A DNA stretch of 64,000 nt from Aquilaria yunnanensis (lineage: Eukaryota > Streptophyta > Magnoliopsida > Malvales > Thymelaeaceae): NCBI GenBank assembly GCA_039654915.1, contig CM077594.1, forward strand, positions 90,410,893-90,474,892, given 5' to 3'. Each line of letters opens with the position of its first letter. The stretch's first letter is position 1. The translations under genes were made by a program, and so were the position numbers. The notes below the pieces were generated by a model that saw only the letters and a program-made list of their open reading frames with translations, was not told the origin of the DNA and searched no databases. Shown one piece after another: positions 47,010 to 56,949 of this stretch.

Positions 47010-50000
47010 TGGTTAAGGAAAATTTTTTAGAGCCTCTGCGATAAGAACTCTCCCATCGTTGAAGGGAAAATTTGATAATTTTGAGGTTAAGGGTCCTACC
47101 TTAGAACCTCGACGATAGGAACTCTCCTATCGTTTGAAGGAAAATTGTTTGAATGAGGTTAAGGGTCCTACCTTAGAACCTCGACGATAGGAACTCTCCT
47201 ATCGTTTGAAGGAAAATTGTTTGAATGAGGTTAAGGGTCCTACCTTAGAACCTCGACGATAGGAACTCTCCTATCGTTTGAAGTAAAATTGATTGTTTTG
47301 AGGTTAAGGGTCCTACCTTAGAACCTCGACGATAGGAACTCTCCTATCGTTTGAAGGAAAATTGATGATTTTGAGGTTAAGGGTCCTACCTTAGAACCTC
47401 GACGATAGGAACTCTCCTATCGTTTGAAGGAAAATTGATTGTTTTGAGGTTAAGGGTCCTACCTTAGAACCTCGACGATAGGAACTCTCCTATCGTTTGA
47501 AGGAAAATTGATGATTTTGAGGTTAAGGGTCCTACCTTAGAACCTCGACGATAGGAACTCTTCTATCGTTTGAAGTAAAATTGATTGTTTTGAGGTTAAG
47601 GGTCCTACCTTAGAACCTCGACGATAGGAACTCTCCTATCGTTTGAAGGAAAATTGATGATTTTGAGGTTAAGGGTCCTACCTTAGAACCTCGACGATAG
47701 GAACTCTCCTATCGTTTGACGGAAAATTGATGATTTTGAGGTTAAGGGCCCTACCTTAGAACCTCGACGATAGGAACTCTCCTATCGTTTGAAGGAAAAT
47801 TGATGATTTTGAGGTTAAGGGTCCTACCTTAGAACCTCGACGATAGGAACTCTCCTATCGTTTGAAGGAAAATTGATGATTTTGAGGTTAAGGGCCCTAC
47901 CTTAGAACCTCGACGATAGGAACTCTCCTATCGTTTGAAGGAAAATTGATGATTTTGAGGTTAAGGGTCCTACCTTAGAACCTCGACGATAGGAACTCTC
48001 CTATCGTTTGAAGTAAAATTGATTGTTTTGAGGTTAAGGGTCCTACCTTAGAACCTCGACGATAGGAACTCTCCTATCGTTTGAAGGAAAATTGATGATT
48101 TTGAGGTTAAGGGTCCTACCTTAGAACCTCGACGATAGGAACTCTCCTATCGTTTGAAGGAAAATTGATTGTTTTGAGGTTAAGGGTCCTACCTTAGAAC
48201 CTCGACGATAGGAACTCTCCTATCGTTTGAAGGAAAATTGATGATTTTGAGGTTAAGGGTCCTACCTTAGAACCTCGACGATAGGAACTCTTCTATCGTT
48301 TGAAGTAAAATTGATTGTTTTGAGGTTAAGGGTCCTACCTTAGAACCTCGACGATAGGAACTCTCCTATCGTTTGAAGGAAAATTGATGATTTTGAGGTT
48401 AAGGGTCCTACCTTAGAACCTCGACGATAGGAACTCTCCTATCGTTTGACGGAAAATTGATGATTTTGAGGTTAAGGGCCCTACCTTAGAACCTCGACGA
48501 TAGGAACTCTCCTATCGTTTGAAGGAAAATTGATGATTTTGAGGTTAAGGGTCCTACCTTAGAACCTCGACGATAGGAACTCTCCTATCGTTTGAAGGAA
48601 AATTGATGATTTTGAGGTTAAGGGCCCTACCTTAGAACCTCGACGATAGGAACTCTCCTATCGTTTGAAGGAAAATTGATGATTTTGAGGTTAAGGGTCC
48701 TACCTTAGAACCTCGACGATAGGAACTCTCCTATCGTTTGAAGTAAAATTGATTGTTTTGAGGTTAAGGGTCCTACCTTAGAACCTCGACGATAGGAACT
48801 CTCCTATCGTTTGAAGGAAAATTGATGATTTTGAGGTTAAGGGTCCTACCTTAGAACCTCGACGATAGGAACTCTCCTATCGTTTGAAGGAAAATTGATT
48901 GTTTTGAGGTTAAGGGTCCTACCTTAGAACCTCGACGATAGGAACTCTCCTATCGTTTGAAGGAAAATTGATGATTTTGAGGTTAAGGGTCCTACCTTAG
49001 AACCTCGACGATAGGAACTCTTCTATCGTTTGAAGTAAAATTGATTGTTTTGAGGTTAAGGGTCCTACCTTAGAACCTCGACGATAGGAACTCTCCTATC
49101 GTTTGAAGGAAAATTGATGATTTTGAGGTTAAGGGTCCTACCTTAGAACCTCGACGATAGGAACTCTCCTATCGTTTGAAGGAAAATTGATGATTTTGAG
49201 GTTAAGGGCCCTACCTTAGAACCTCGACGATAGGAACTCTTCTATCGTTTGAAGTAAAATTGATTGTTTTGAGGTTAAGGGTCCTACCTTAGAACCTCGA
49301 CGATAGGAACTCTCCTATCGTTTGAAGGAAAATTGATGATTTTGAGGTTAAGGGTCCTACCTTAGAACCTCGACGATAGGAACTCTCCTATCGTTTGAAG
49401 GAAAATTGATGATTTTGAGGTTAAGGGCCCTACCTTAGAACCTCGACGATAGGAACTCTCCTATCGTTTGAAGGAAAATTGATGATTTTGAGGTTAAGGG
49501 TCCTACCTTAGAACCTCGACGATAGGAACTCTCCTATCGTTTGAAGGAAAATTGATGATTTTGAGGTTAAGGGCCCTACCTTAGAACCTCGACGATAGGA
49601 ACTCTCCTATCGTTTGAAGGAAAATTGATGATTTTGAGGTTAAGGGTCCTACCTTAGAACCTCGACGATAGGAACTCTCCTATCGTTTGAAGTAAAACTG
49701 ATTGTTTTGAGGTTAAGGGTCCTACCTTAGAACCTCGACAATAGGAACTCTCCTATCGTTTGAAGGAAAATTGATGATTTTGAGGTTAAGGGCCCTACCT
49801 TAGAACCTCGACGATAGGAACTCTCCTATCGTTTGAAGGAAAATTGATGATTTTGAGGTTAAGGGTCCTACCTTAGAACCTCGACAATAGGAACTCTCCT
49901 ATCGTTTGAAGGAAAATTGATGATTTTGAGGTTAAGGGCCCTACCTTAGAACCTCGACGATAGGAACTCTCCTATCGTTTGAAGGAAAATTGATGGAATG
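47010..50000. repeat. 40-copy tandem array of a 73-bp unit
   Basis: One degenerate unit (47010-47082) is followed by 40 units from 47083 to about 49999, nearly all 73 bp (three are 72). Units differ at few positions (GTCC/GCCC, GATGATTTT/GATTGTTTT, CTCC/CTTC). Each unit holds two hairpins: GAGGTTAAGG pairing with CCTT-AG-AACCTC, and ACGATAGG pairing with CCTATCGT around AACTCT. Marker variants repeat every 730 bp (AAGTAAAATT at 47281, 48011, 48741), showing a ten-unit higher-order repeat. Tat/Ogre elements often carry tandem repeats at this place, and such arrays can seed satellite DNA. Confidence 0.95.
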
Positions 50001-50545
50001 AGGTTAAGGAAATCTCCTTGAACCTCGAGCGAAATTTATATGAAAGCAATTAGAATTGGAATAATTTTCTTCGAAAGTGTGAATTTGCATAATAGGCGAG
50101 TGCGAAATTTTAGACTTCGATAAAATGAGTGAATCTTGATGATGACAATATCGCTAACAAATTATGTAAAGGGAACGGATGTTTGGAATCAATATCCAAG
50201 GTTCATCTAATATTTTCTTTAGTAAATATAGATTCGCTTGAGAGATATGTCATCCAAATAAGGTTGAAGCTTAACTATCCTAAAATGTTATGCCTAATAG
50301 ACCTAATAGGATGCGTCTCAAGAGCAATAAAAATTACTCTTTACTCAGCCATTCCAACCTAAAGGCATTGTCCTATGGTTTTAATATCAGCATGGACGAG
50401 ACTATCTTATAAGATAAAAAAAGAAATTCCCTGAAAGAAAAACTAAAACACGAAAGAAAATGCTGATAATAAAACTAAAGGACAAGCAAAACGGATCGGA
50501 TCACTTCTTCTTCCACAATATTTCAACAGGGTTAGTAGAGGACTA

Positions 50546-51175
50546 TTATGGGGTCGAACTGTTCGGGAAAGACTGTCGCGTCCAGTCTATCTGAATCATT
50601 GCTGGATCTGGTTCAGGAACAAAAGCTTGTATTTTATCTAGCAATTCTTCAGCAGTTGTTGCGGATATTATGATTCGCCGTGCCACTCTTGATATAAAAT
50701 TCTTCTGCATAGCATAATCCATAAAAGCTATCAGACCTGTAAAGAAATTGTTAACATTTAAAAGCCCAATGGGTTTCTTATGCAAATTAAGTTGGGCCCT
50801 GGAAGCAATTTGAAAGACTTCTCCCAATGTGCCAAAACCACCTGGTAGAGCGATAAAAGCATCAGCATTTAAAAGCATTTGTAACACACGCTCTTGTAAA
50901 TTTTTAACCACTAATTCTTCTCCAATCGTACCCCCAGAAACAAATTTCAAAGGTCCAGGGATGATGCCCAAAACTTGACTTCCTCCTAAAGATGCTGCTG
51001 ATGCTACACCTCCCATTAATCCGACACTACCTCCTCCATAAACTAAATGTATTTTTCGCTCAGCTAATACTCTACCCAAATGGTTGGCTGCCTTTAAATA
51101 CTCTTCATCTTTTCCAGGAAAAGCCCCAGAAAATACACAAATACTTCGGGATTTACGAGTTGGGGTTTTCTCCAT
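50546..51175 (-). CDS. LOG: LOG-family cytokinin-activating phosphoribohydrolase, intronless retrotransposon cargo
   Basis: From the Met at 51175 the product is 209 aa; the frame is open to 51262, but that part overlaps the TATA region. LOG enzymes hydrolyse cytokinin riboside 5'-monophosphates to free, active cytokinin and ribose phosphate in the cytosol and nucleus. Visible hallmarks are ICVFSG (Rossmann start), YGGGSVGLMG, LGIIP, and ADAFIALPGGFGTLGE, which keeps the PGGxGTxxE motif with its catalytic Glu. The usual HxRK segment is changed (LQERVLQM): the Arg is kept, the Lys is not. KPIGLLNVNNFF and the C-terminal VPEPDP...QIDW resemble the LOGL10-type clade from memory. Length is near the family norm. 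Host LOG genes have several introns; this copy has none and no frameshift, so it looks like a captured retrocopy. Activity is plausible but unproven. Confidence 0.88.
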   Translation of the reverse strand: MEKTPTRKSRSICVFSGAFPGKDEEYLKAANHLGRVLAERKIHLVYGGGSVGLMGGVASAASLGGSQVLGIIPGPLKFVSGGTIGEELVVKNLQERVLQMLLNADAFIALPGGFGTLGEVFQIASRAQLNLHKKPIGLLNVNNFFTGLIAFMDYAMQKNFISRVARRIIISATTAEELLDKIQAFVPEPDPAMIQIDWTRQSFPNSSTP

Positions 51176-51208
51176 TCCTATCTTTATCCTTGTGAGAAAA
51201 GAGGATAT

Positions 51209-51215
51209 ATTTATA
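51209..51215 (-). promoter_or_regulatory. TATA box upstream of the LOG ORF
   Basis: The minus strand reads CTTCATCTCTATAAATATA. The same CATC(T/A/G)CTATAAAT phrase precedes two of the three sister cargo ORFs. Only about 35 nt separate it from the LOG ATG, so the leader would be very short. Confidence 0.5.
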
Positions 51216-51239
51216 GAGATGAAGAGATAAGGCAATAAT

Positions 51240-51712
51240 TTTATTTTCAAGAGTGGATACATTATCGCCAGCTATTCATAGTAGTCACGGGTATGACTCT
51301 GGTCAGGTATGGGTACACTATCGTTAAAAGAGGAGGAAAATTTTCAAAACAGCTGCTAGCATGTACAGTAGTCGCGACTGTAGCTTATGTCAGGAGTAGG
51401 TACATGATTGTCGGATGAGAAGGAAAATTTCAAAAGTGGCAGGTATATACAGTAGTCATAATTATAGCTCATGTCAGGAGTGGGTACATTATGGGAGGAA
51501 AATTTCAAAAGCGTCAGTTAGCATGTACAGTATCGTGACTATGGCTTATGTCAAGAGTGGATACATTATTGCTGAAAGAGGAGGAAAATTTCAAAAGCGA
51601 CAGCTAGCACGTACAGTAATCGTGACTTTGGTTCATGTCAGGAGTGGATACATTATTATCAAAAGGGGAGGAAAATTTCAAAAGCGACAGCTAGCACGTA
51701 CAGTAATCGTGA
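51240..51712. repeat. Five to six tandem repeats of about 75-90 bp upstream of LOG
   Basis: Units share GGAGGAAAATTTCAAAAGCG, GCTAGCACGTACAGTAATCG and GTCAGGAGTGGATACATTAT. Related single copies lie between the cysteine-cluster ORFs (about 52455-52530 and 53240-53335). The block is upstream of the LOG TATA box in the transcribed direction, so it may work as an enhancer array. Confidence 0.75.
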
Positions 51713-51763
51713 CCTTGTTCCGTCTTCTACTGGCTTTGCGTCCAGTAACGGCTTCAATGCTTT

Positions 51764-52312
51764 CTATGAATCAGTGATTTGCATCTCATCTAGCTTTTTT
51801 ACAAACTGGCAAACAGGGTCGTTTAGGGTCAGATTCCCAAGACTGTAACGTTCTCGTTCTTTTTGGAGAATTATCCATAATCCAACAACCTCAAATTGCA
51901 CTATTCCGCAAGAATGCGCTTCAAGAACCTCTCGGATATCTTCCAGAGATTCCTTACGCAAGCCATTCTTGATGAATTTTATTCTATCATTACGATTTCT
52001 GGTGATAACTCCTGGAGAACGACATTTATTGCCGCAAATCCACCATCCACAATTGTGACAGACGCCTAGCCTCTTTGCTCTTCTCTTTTTGGCATAAATG
52101 CTTTTACCAAAGCCGGGCATACGGGGAAAGAACGCATCTGGAACTTCACCAGCCGAACGAACTTTAGCTTCGATTAGCCATCGCACATTATCAGGAATGC
52201 CTTTGTGCATAAATAGTCGGAATCGTTCACATCTAGCTTGATAAACCTTTTTAAGAACATTTATTGGGAAAGAAGGGAAATATTTTCGTAGAGCGGAAAG
52301 AGAAGGCTCCAT
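51764..52312 (-). CDS. Cysteine-cluster basic ORF, copy 3 (viral nucleic-acid-binding-protein-like cargo)
   Basis: The frame opens at 52327, but the second Met (52312) aligns with the sister copies and gives the same 182 aa. It has the same layout as copies 1 and 2: a conserved N-terminus (SALRKYFPSFPINVLKKVYQ), a basic run of Lys/Arg, then four clustered cysteines spaced C-x2-C-x4-C-x3-C, a helical C-terminal half with a lone HSCG, and a conserved tail. It is the most diverged at the cluster (Trp-Trp in place of Arg-Trp). No stops or frameshifts. The resemblance to carlavirus/vitivirus-type nucleic-acid-binding proteins is in the basic-plus-cysteine layout only; cysteine spacing differs. Not a known plant host family to me. 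Confidence 0.6.
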   Translation of the reverse strand: MEPSLSALRKYFPSFPINVLKKVYQARCERFRLFMHKGIPDNVRWLIEAKVRSAGEVPDAFFPRMPGFGKSIYAKKRRAKRLGVCHNCGWWICGNKCRSPGVITRNRNDRIKFIKNGLRKESLEDIREVLEAHSCGIVQFEVVGLWIILQKERERYSLGNLTLNDPVCQFVKKLDEMQITDS

Positions 52313-52430
52313 TGATGAATGAGGCATTTAAGAGAAAAAGAAAGAAATTAGTGATTGGAGGAAATGGAAATAACTGAATTTGGGAGTTATGGAGTACCGT
52401 ATCCAGAAGGAAGAACACGCATTTATAGTG

Positions 52431-52437
52431 ATGAAAG
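52431..52437 (-). promoter_or_regulatory. TATA box upstream of cysteine-cluster copy 3
   Basis: The minus strand reads TTTCATCACTATAAATGCGT, about 110-120 nt before the ATG. It is nearly identical to the site before copy 2. Confidence 0.6.
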
Positions 52438-52576
52438 GATAATGCGTTTATTACACTTACGGAAGTAAGTACATTATTGCCAAAAGAAAAGACAAATGAC
52501 AGCTTATATGTACAGCAATCATGACTGTGGCTCTCATCTTCCACTAATTCATGTCCAGTAATGGCTTCAATGCCTT

Positions 52577-53125
52577 CTATAAGTCGGGGATTTGCTTCCC
52601 ATCTAGTTTTCTTACAAACTGACAAACGGGGTCGTTTAAAATCACATTCCCAAGACTGTAACGGTTTCGTTCTTTATGGTAAGTCCTCCATAAACCGATA
52701 ATTTCACCTTGCACTTTTCCACAAGAATGCGTTTCAAGAGTCTCTCGGATATCTTTCAGAGACTCCTTACGCAGGCCATTCTTAATGAATTTTCTTTTAT
52801 CTTCACGATTTATGGAGATGTATCCTAAAGAGCGACATTTAGTATTACAATTCCATCGCCCACATTTATAACACACGCCTAGTCTCTTTGCTATTCGCCT
52901 TTTGGCATAACGGCTTTTACCTAAACCTGGCATGCGGGGCATAAATGCATCTGGAACTTCACCCGCCAGACGGACCTTAGCTTCAATTATCCACTGCACA
53001 TTATCGGGAATGCCTTTGCGTGTAAAAACTCTGATTCTTTCACATCTAGCAAGGTAGATCTTTTTAAGGACTTTTATTGGAAAGGAAGGAAAGTATTTTC
53101 GCAGTGCAGAAAGAGTAGAATCCAT
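52577..53125 (-). CDS. Cysteine-cluster basic ORF, copy 2 (viral nucleic-acid-binding-protein-like cargo)
   Basis: 182 aa, full length relative to its sisters and by eye about two thirds identical to them. Residues about 70-82 are rich in Lys/Arg. Cys85, Cys88, Cys93 and Cys97 form a C-x2-C-x4-C-x3-C cluster that could bind one zinc ion. The basic stretch directly before a small zinc cluster is the layout of nucleic-acid-binding proteins from several plant RNA viruses of the Betaflexiviridae, some of which suppress RNA silencing. That is family knowledge; the link is inferred from layout and short-range similarity, without a search. It has its own TATA element and lies 246 bp from copy 1 and 264 bp from copy 3. 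Separate short mRNAs are therefore likely. Confidence 0.6.
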   Translation of the reverse strand: MDSTLSALRKYFPSFPIKVLKKIYLARCERIRVFTRKGIPDNVQWIIEAKVRLAGEVPDAFMPRMPGLGKSRYAKRRIAKRLGVCYKCGRWNCNTKCRSLGYISINREDKRKFIKNGLRKESLKDIRETLETHSCGKVQGEIIGLWRTYHKERNRYSLGNVILNDPVCQFVRKLDGKQIPDL

Positions 53126-53205
53126 TGATGAGAGAAGAATTTGAGAGAAGAGGGAAATGAATCAGTTATTGAAGGAAACTTAGATAACCGACTGGAAGAA
53201 CATGC

Positions 53206-53212
53206 ATTTATA
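53206..53212 (-). promoter_or_regulatory. TATA box upstream of cysteine-cluster copy 2
   Basis: The minus strand reads TTTCATCGCTATAAATGCAT, about 85 nt before the ATG, implying a leader of about 50 nt. Confidence 0.6.
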
Positions 53213-53371
53213 GCGATGAAATGGATAACGTGTCGATTACACTTACGGGAGCAAATACATTATTAAAAGAAAAATGGAAAATTTTAAATATGATAAATTG
53301 TATGTACAGTGATTGTGACTGTGGCTCACATCTTCCACTGGTTTTACGTCCAGTAACGGGATTAATGGCTT

Positions 53372-53920
53372 CTATGAGTCGAGGATTTGCTTCCCATCCA
53401 GTTTTCTTACAAGCTGACAAATAGGGTCGTTTAACGTCAGATTCCCGGGACTGTATCGTTCTCGTTCTTCATGAAAAATGCTCCATAAATCGAGAAGTTC
53501 ACGTTGCACGGATCCACAAGAATGCGTCTCAAGAGTCAATTGGATATCATCCAATGAGTCCTTACTCAGGCCATTCTTAATGAATCGTATTTTATCTTCT
53601 CGATTATCAGAGATCATCCCTAAAGAACGACATTTAGTATTACAGGTCCAGCGTCCGCATTTATGACAGACGCCTAGTCTCCTCGCTCTTCGTTTTTTGG
53701 CATAAGAGCTTTTGCCTACACCAGGCATGTGAGACACAAATGCCTCTGGGATTTCACCTGCCAGACGAACCTTAGCTTCAATTAACCACCGCACATCTTC
53801 AGGGATTCCTTTATGCATCAGAGCTCTTAGTCGTTCACAGCGAACTTGGTAGATCTTTTTGAGGATGTTCATTGGGAGAGAAGGAAAATATTTTCGCAAG
53901 GCAGAAAAAGTAGGATCCAT
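53372..53920 (-). CDS. Cysteine-cluster basic ORF, copy 1 (viral nucleic-acid-binding-protein-like cargo)
   Basis: 182 aa, first of the three tandem copies in the element's direction. The basic run spans about residues 70-81 and is followed by Cys85, Cys88, Cys93, Cys97 (C-x2-C-x4-C-x3-C). The C-terminal half looks helical and charged and ends in a KLDGK-type tail shared by all copies. Its upstream DNA shares GGAGTACCGTATCC with copy 3, but I see no TATA phrase at the matching place, so this copy may have lost its promoter or use the LTR transcript. No signal peptide or membrane span. The same functional caution applies as for the sister copies: nucleic acid binding is likely, silencing suppression only a hypothesis. 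Confidence 0.6.
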   Translation of the reverse strand: MDPTFSALRKYFPSLPMNILKKIYQVRCERLRALMHKGIPEDVRWLIEAKVRLAGEIPEAFVSHMPGVGKSSYAKKRRARRLGVCHKCGRWTCNTKCRSLGMISDNREDKIRFIKNGLSKDSLDDIQLTLETHSCGSVQRELLDLWSIFHEERERYSPGNLTLNDPICQLVRKLDGKQILDS

Positions 53921-54059
53921 TTTCTAGGAGAAAGTAAAAGAAAGGAGGGAGGAAATGATCAGTTATTATGGGCAACTGAGAGAACCGACTTGAGAGTCAC
54001 GGAGTACCGTATCCGCCGCTTAACCGGAAAAGTAGATCCTACTTCATTTTGACGTGAAT

Positions 54060-54460
54060 GATATTTCTTATCTTTGATATTCCATCCAGCTGACATTGAT
54101 CCAGTCCTTGATTATTGAATCCATTGTCCGCTTTTGACAAAGTTTCAACGACAATATTTCTTGATGTCTGCCTTATCTTTGACCACAGCTATCTCTTATC
54201 TTGGATGCTGCTAAGCTGGCATCAATCCTGTCCTTCCAGGTGTAGTCTCGATTATTGAATCAATTGCCAGGCTTTTGACAATATTGTCTACTTTATATTT
54301 TTTTGATATCTGCCTTATCCTTGGCTATAGCTATCTCTTATCTTGGATACTACTAGCTGGCGTCAATCCTATCCTTCTAGGTGTAGCCTCGATTATTGAA
54401 TCGGTAGCCAAGCTTTTGACAATATTGTCTACTTTATCCTTGAATTCCTGATGCGGGTTG
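54060..54460. repeat. Tandem repeats of about 130-140 bp in the spacer
   Basis: About three diverged copies share CTATCTCTTATCTTGGAT, GGTGTAG(T/C)CTCGATTATTGAAT and CTTTTGACAATATTGTCTAC. They lie upstream of cysteine-cluster copy 1 in the element's direction. Confidence 0.6.
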
Positions 54461-56940
54461 GTCCCGCATATTAGCTGTGTATCCAGTGATAGATTGGTAA
54501 AAGCTGATGATATTGAGATCTCAGCTTATATTGCTGTAACTGTGCTGTGAATGTAATTCCCGTTTGGTCCTTGTTATGTAAAGGCTATGTATGCATGATA
54601 TGAAATGCATGAATGCAGAGCATGTGTAACTAATGGCTTTTTTTTGTATGGATCTAGTTCTTTATGTCCTTGTTTTACTGGATCCTCTTTGTGATGGCCT
54701 TCTTGGACTATCATTGAATCTCTTTATGCTTTCCAGCTTTTGTTCGCTACCTCAAAAGCCCAACTTTTTTCAAAATCCCCTTTCTTTGACTTGTTCTTGA
54801 ATTTTGGCCTCAATTTCTTTAAAGTTGGCCCGCCTCATAATTTATATCTCTTTCGGGTACTCATTCATTGTCATGGATTTGATACCATCAAAGGCTTTAC
54901 TTTCAATGTCTGCTTTGCCGCTTTTCTTGTGACCGTGGCGACACTTACTTATCCTCATGTTATAATCTGAATGATTGCTCTTCCTTGAGCTCAAGTTTTG
55001 ATCCATAAGACTTGCCCCCTTGTCTATTGAACTTCTTTCTTGGCAGTACTCTTTTTATGCTTAGTAGAGACTACTTTGCCCCCTTGAATATGGTGTTTAT
55101 GTGGATAAAAGGTATCATCTCATCTTTGATTTAACAGAAGGTTGAGCATTTCTAGACCTTTGTGATGGCACTTGATCGTAAATTTCTCTTACAAGAACCA
55201 CATCTTATTAAAGAAAGACTCAAGCTATCTCCTTACTTTTAAGTCTACATACATTAATGAATAATGGTTTGGCCTTAAAGAAAAACTTTCATCAATTTTC
55301 AAAGCTTGACAAAGTAATTTACGGTCTTTGTTTTTAATTAAAATATCCTGCCATTCTTCCCTTTCCAACTCGAAGACATAAACTGTGCAAGGCAATAAGG
55401 TAGAAACATGATTCACAATAATAGCATTTTAACTAAATGAGGATGATATCGAGAGGTAAATGTTAGGTGTGAGGAAAGTTAAGTTTGAATGTTTTTTTTT
55501 TGTGGCAGTCTTTTAGCTGAATGAGAATGATATTAAGAGGTAAATATTAGGTCTGAGTAAAGTTAAGTTTCAGTGGTGTGAAAGAAGGGTCTTTTAATAC
55601 TACTCGTGAGCAGTATTAAATAAGGTAGAAACATGGTTCGCAATGATAGTCCTTTTAACTGAATGAGGATGTTCGGTTTGAGAAAAGTTAAATTTAAGTG
55701 GTGTGGAAGAAGGGTCTTTTAATACTACTCGTGAGCAAATTTGATTATGGTGAAAAACTTAATAGTGATGACCTCAACTTGCCACTCTTTCCAGAAAGTT
55801 AGACCTCATCTGTTGCCCCCCAACTATTGTGATCTTTATGCACGCTTGTCTTGAGGATTGTTTTTGTCTTCTAAACCGCCTTTGTAGGTTTTCAGTCTAG
55901 AATCCATAACTCACTTTTTTTCTTTTTTTTTTTCTTTTGCTCTAGTTTGAGCCCTTTTTCCTCTTTTTTTTTTGTTTTTTTTTTGTTTCCCCCTTTTTTT
56001 TTGTGAGCTATGGTGATGACATACTTGATAACTCTCTTGAAGCGAGATGACTCAAGTGGCCTTGCTTGCTCGTGTTTGTTCTTAGTTCTTTTTTGGTTTT
56101 GAATTTTTCCTTGTTGGCTTTTTGATGGAAGGGATGAACTTCTCTTTCTTTTTGGAGTTTGTGTTGCAGAGAACCGAGATTATAGCCCTCTTGAAGTGAG
56201 ATGACACAAGTGGCTTTTCTTGCTTGTGCTTGCTCTCAGTCTTTTTTGGTTTTGAATTTTTCCTTTAATGGCTTTTGATGGAAGGGAAAAACTTCTCTTT
56301 CTTTTTGGAGTTTGTGTTGCGGAAAACTGAGAATTTTTTTTTTATTGAGCGTTTGTGAGAATTGGGAGGCCACTGAAGTCATTTAATATGAGAGCTACCT
56401 TGTTTGGAAGCTAACCCCAGACTTCTTGCAAGGATGTTGGTAACCACTATGAATTCTTTTTTTTTTAGAGTTGGGGTGCAACATATGAAATCCTTCTTAC
56501 TAGATTTGACAGCACTTTCAAGATCGCCACTATTAAATCTTCCTTAACTTTTTATTTTCACCCACGAGTAGTATCGTTTTCAAAGTGAAGTGTGATAGCA
56601 ATAATGGATAGTATAATGGAAAGGAGTGAGAGATAGATGTAAAAATGGAATTTTTGGTAGAAAATGGTAGAATATGTGGATGTAAGAATGGAAATTTTAG
56701 GTAAAAAGTGGTAGAATGCACACATTACATCTTTTTGTTGTTCCAAGAAAAAGAATACCAGGTGTCCATTTAACAAAGACTACACCCTAGATTCTGGACT
56801 AAATCTAGGAGATTTTTACTATTAGATTACTTTGTCAAGCTTTCAAAGATGCAAGCTTAGTAAAAGGATTCCCTGTTATTCAAAAGTGTGTGCGAACTGT
56901 TAGATCGGATCTGACTTAGAGTCCTTCCAAAATCAATGTA
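54461..56940. other. Spacer of the retrotransposon where pol would be expected
   Basis: No protease, RT, RNase H or integrase motif is readable in any frame. It holds local duplications: about 55420-55740 (TTTTAATACTACTCGTGAGC twice) and about 56029-56335, two copies of roughly 155 bp containing TGGTTTTGAATTTTTCCTT and CTTCTCTTTCTTTTTGGAGT. Poly-T tracts are frequent. Short minus-strand ORFs here are unrecognised. Confidence 0.5.
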
Positions 56941-56949
56941 ATTCCAGCT

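Noticed and set aside
47010..50000. CRISPR-like array of regular repeats
   Set aside because: There are no unique spacers; the whole 73-bp unit repeats, the host is a plant, and the array sits inside a retrotransposon.
51176..51262. Longer LOG N-terminus starting at 51262
   Set aside because: It covers the TATA box and an AT-rich hydrophobic translation; the family start aligns with the Met at 51175.
51415..51777. 120-aa plus-strand ORF with internal repeats
   Set aside because: It is a translation of the tandem upstream repeats, on the strand opposite the element's transcription.
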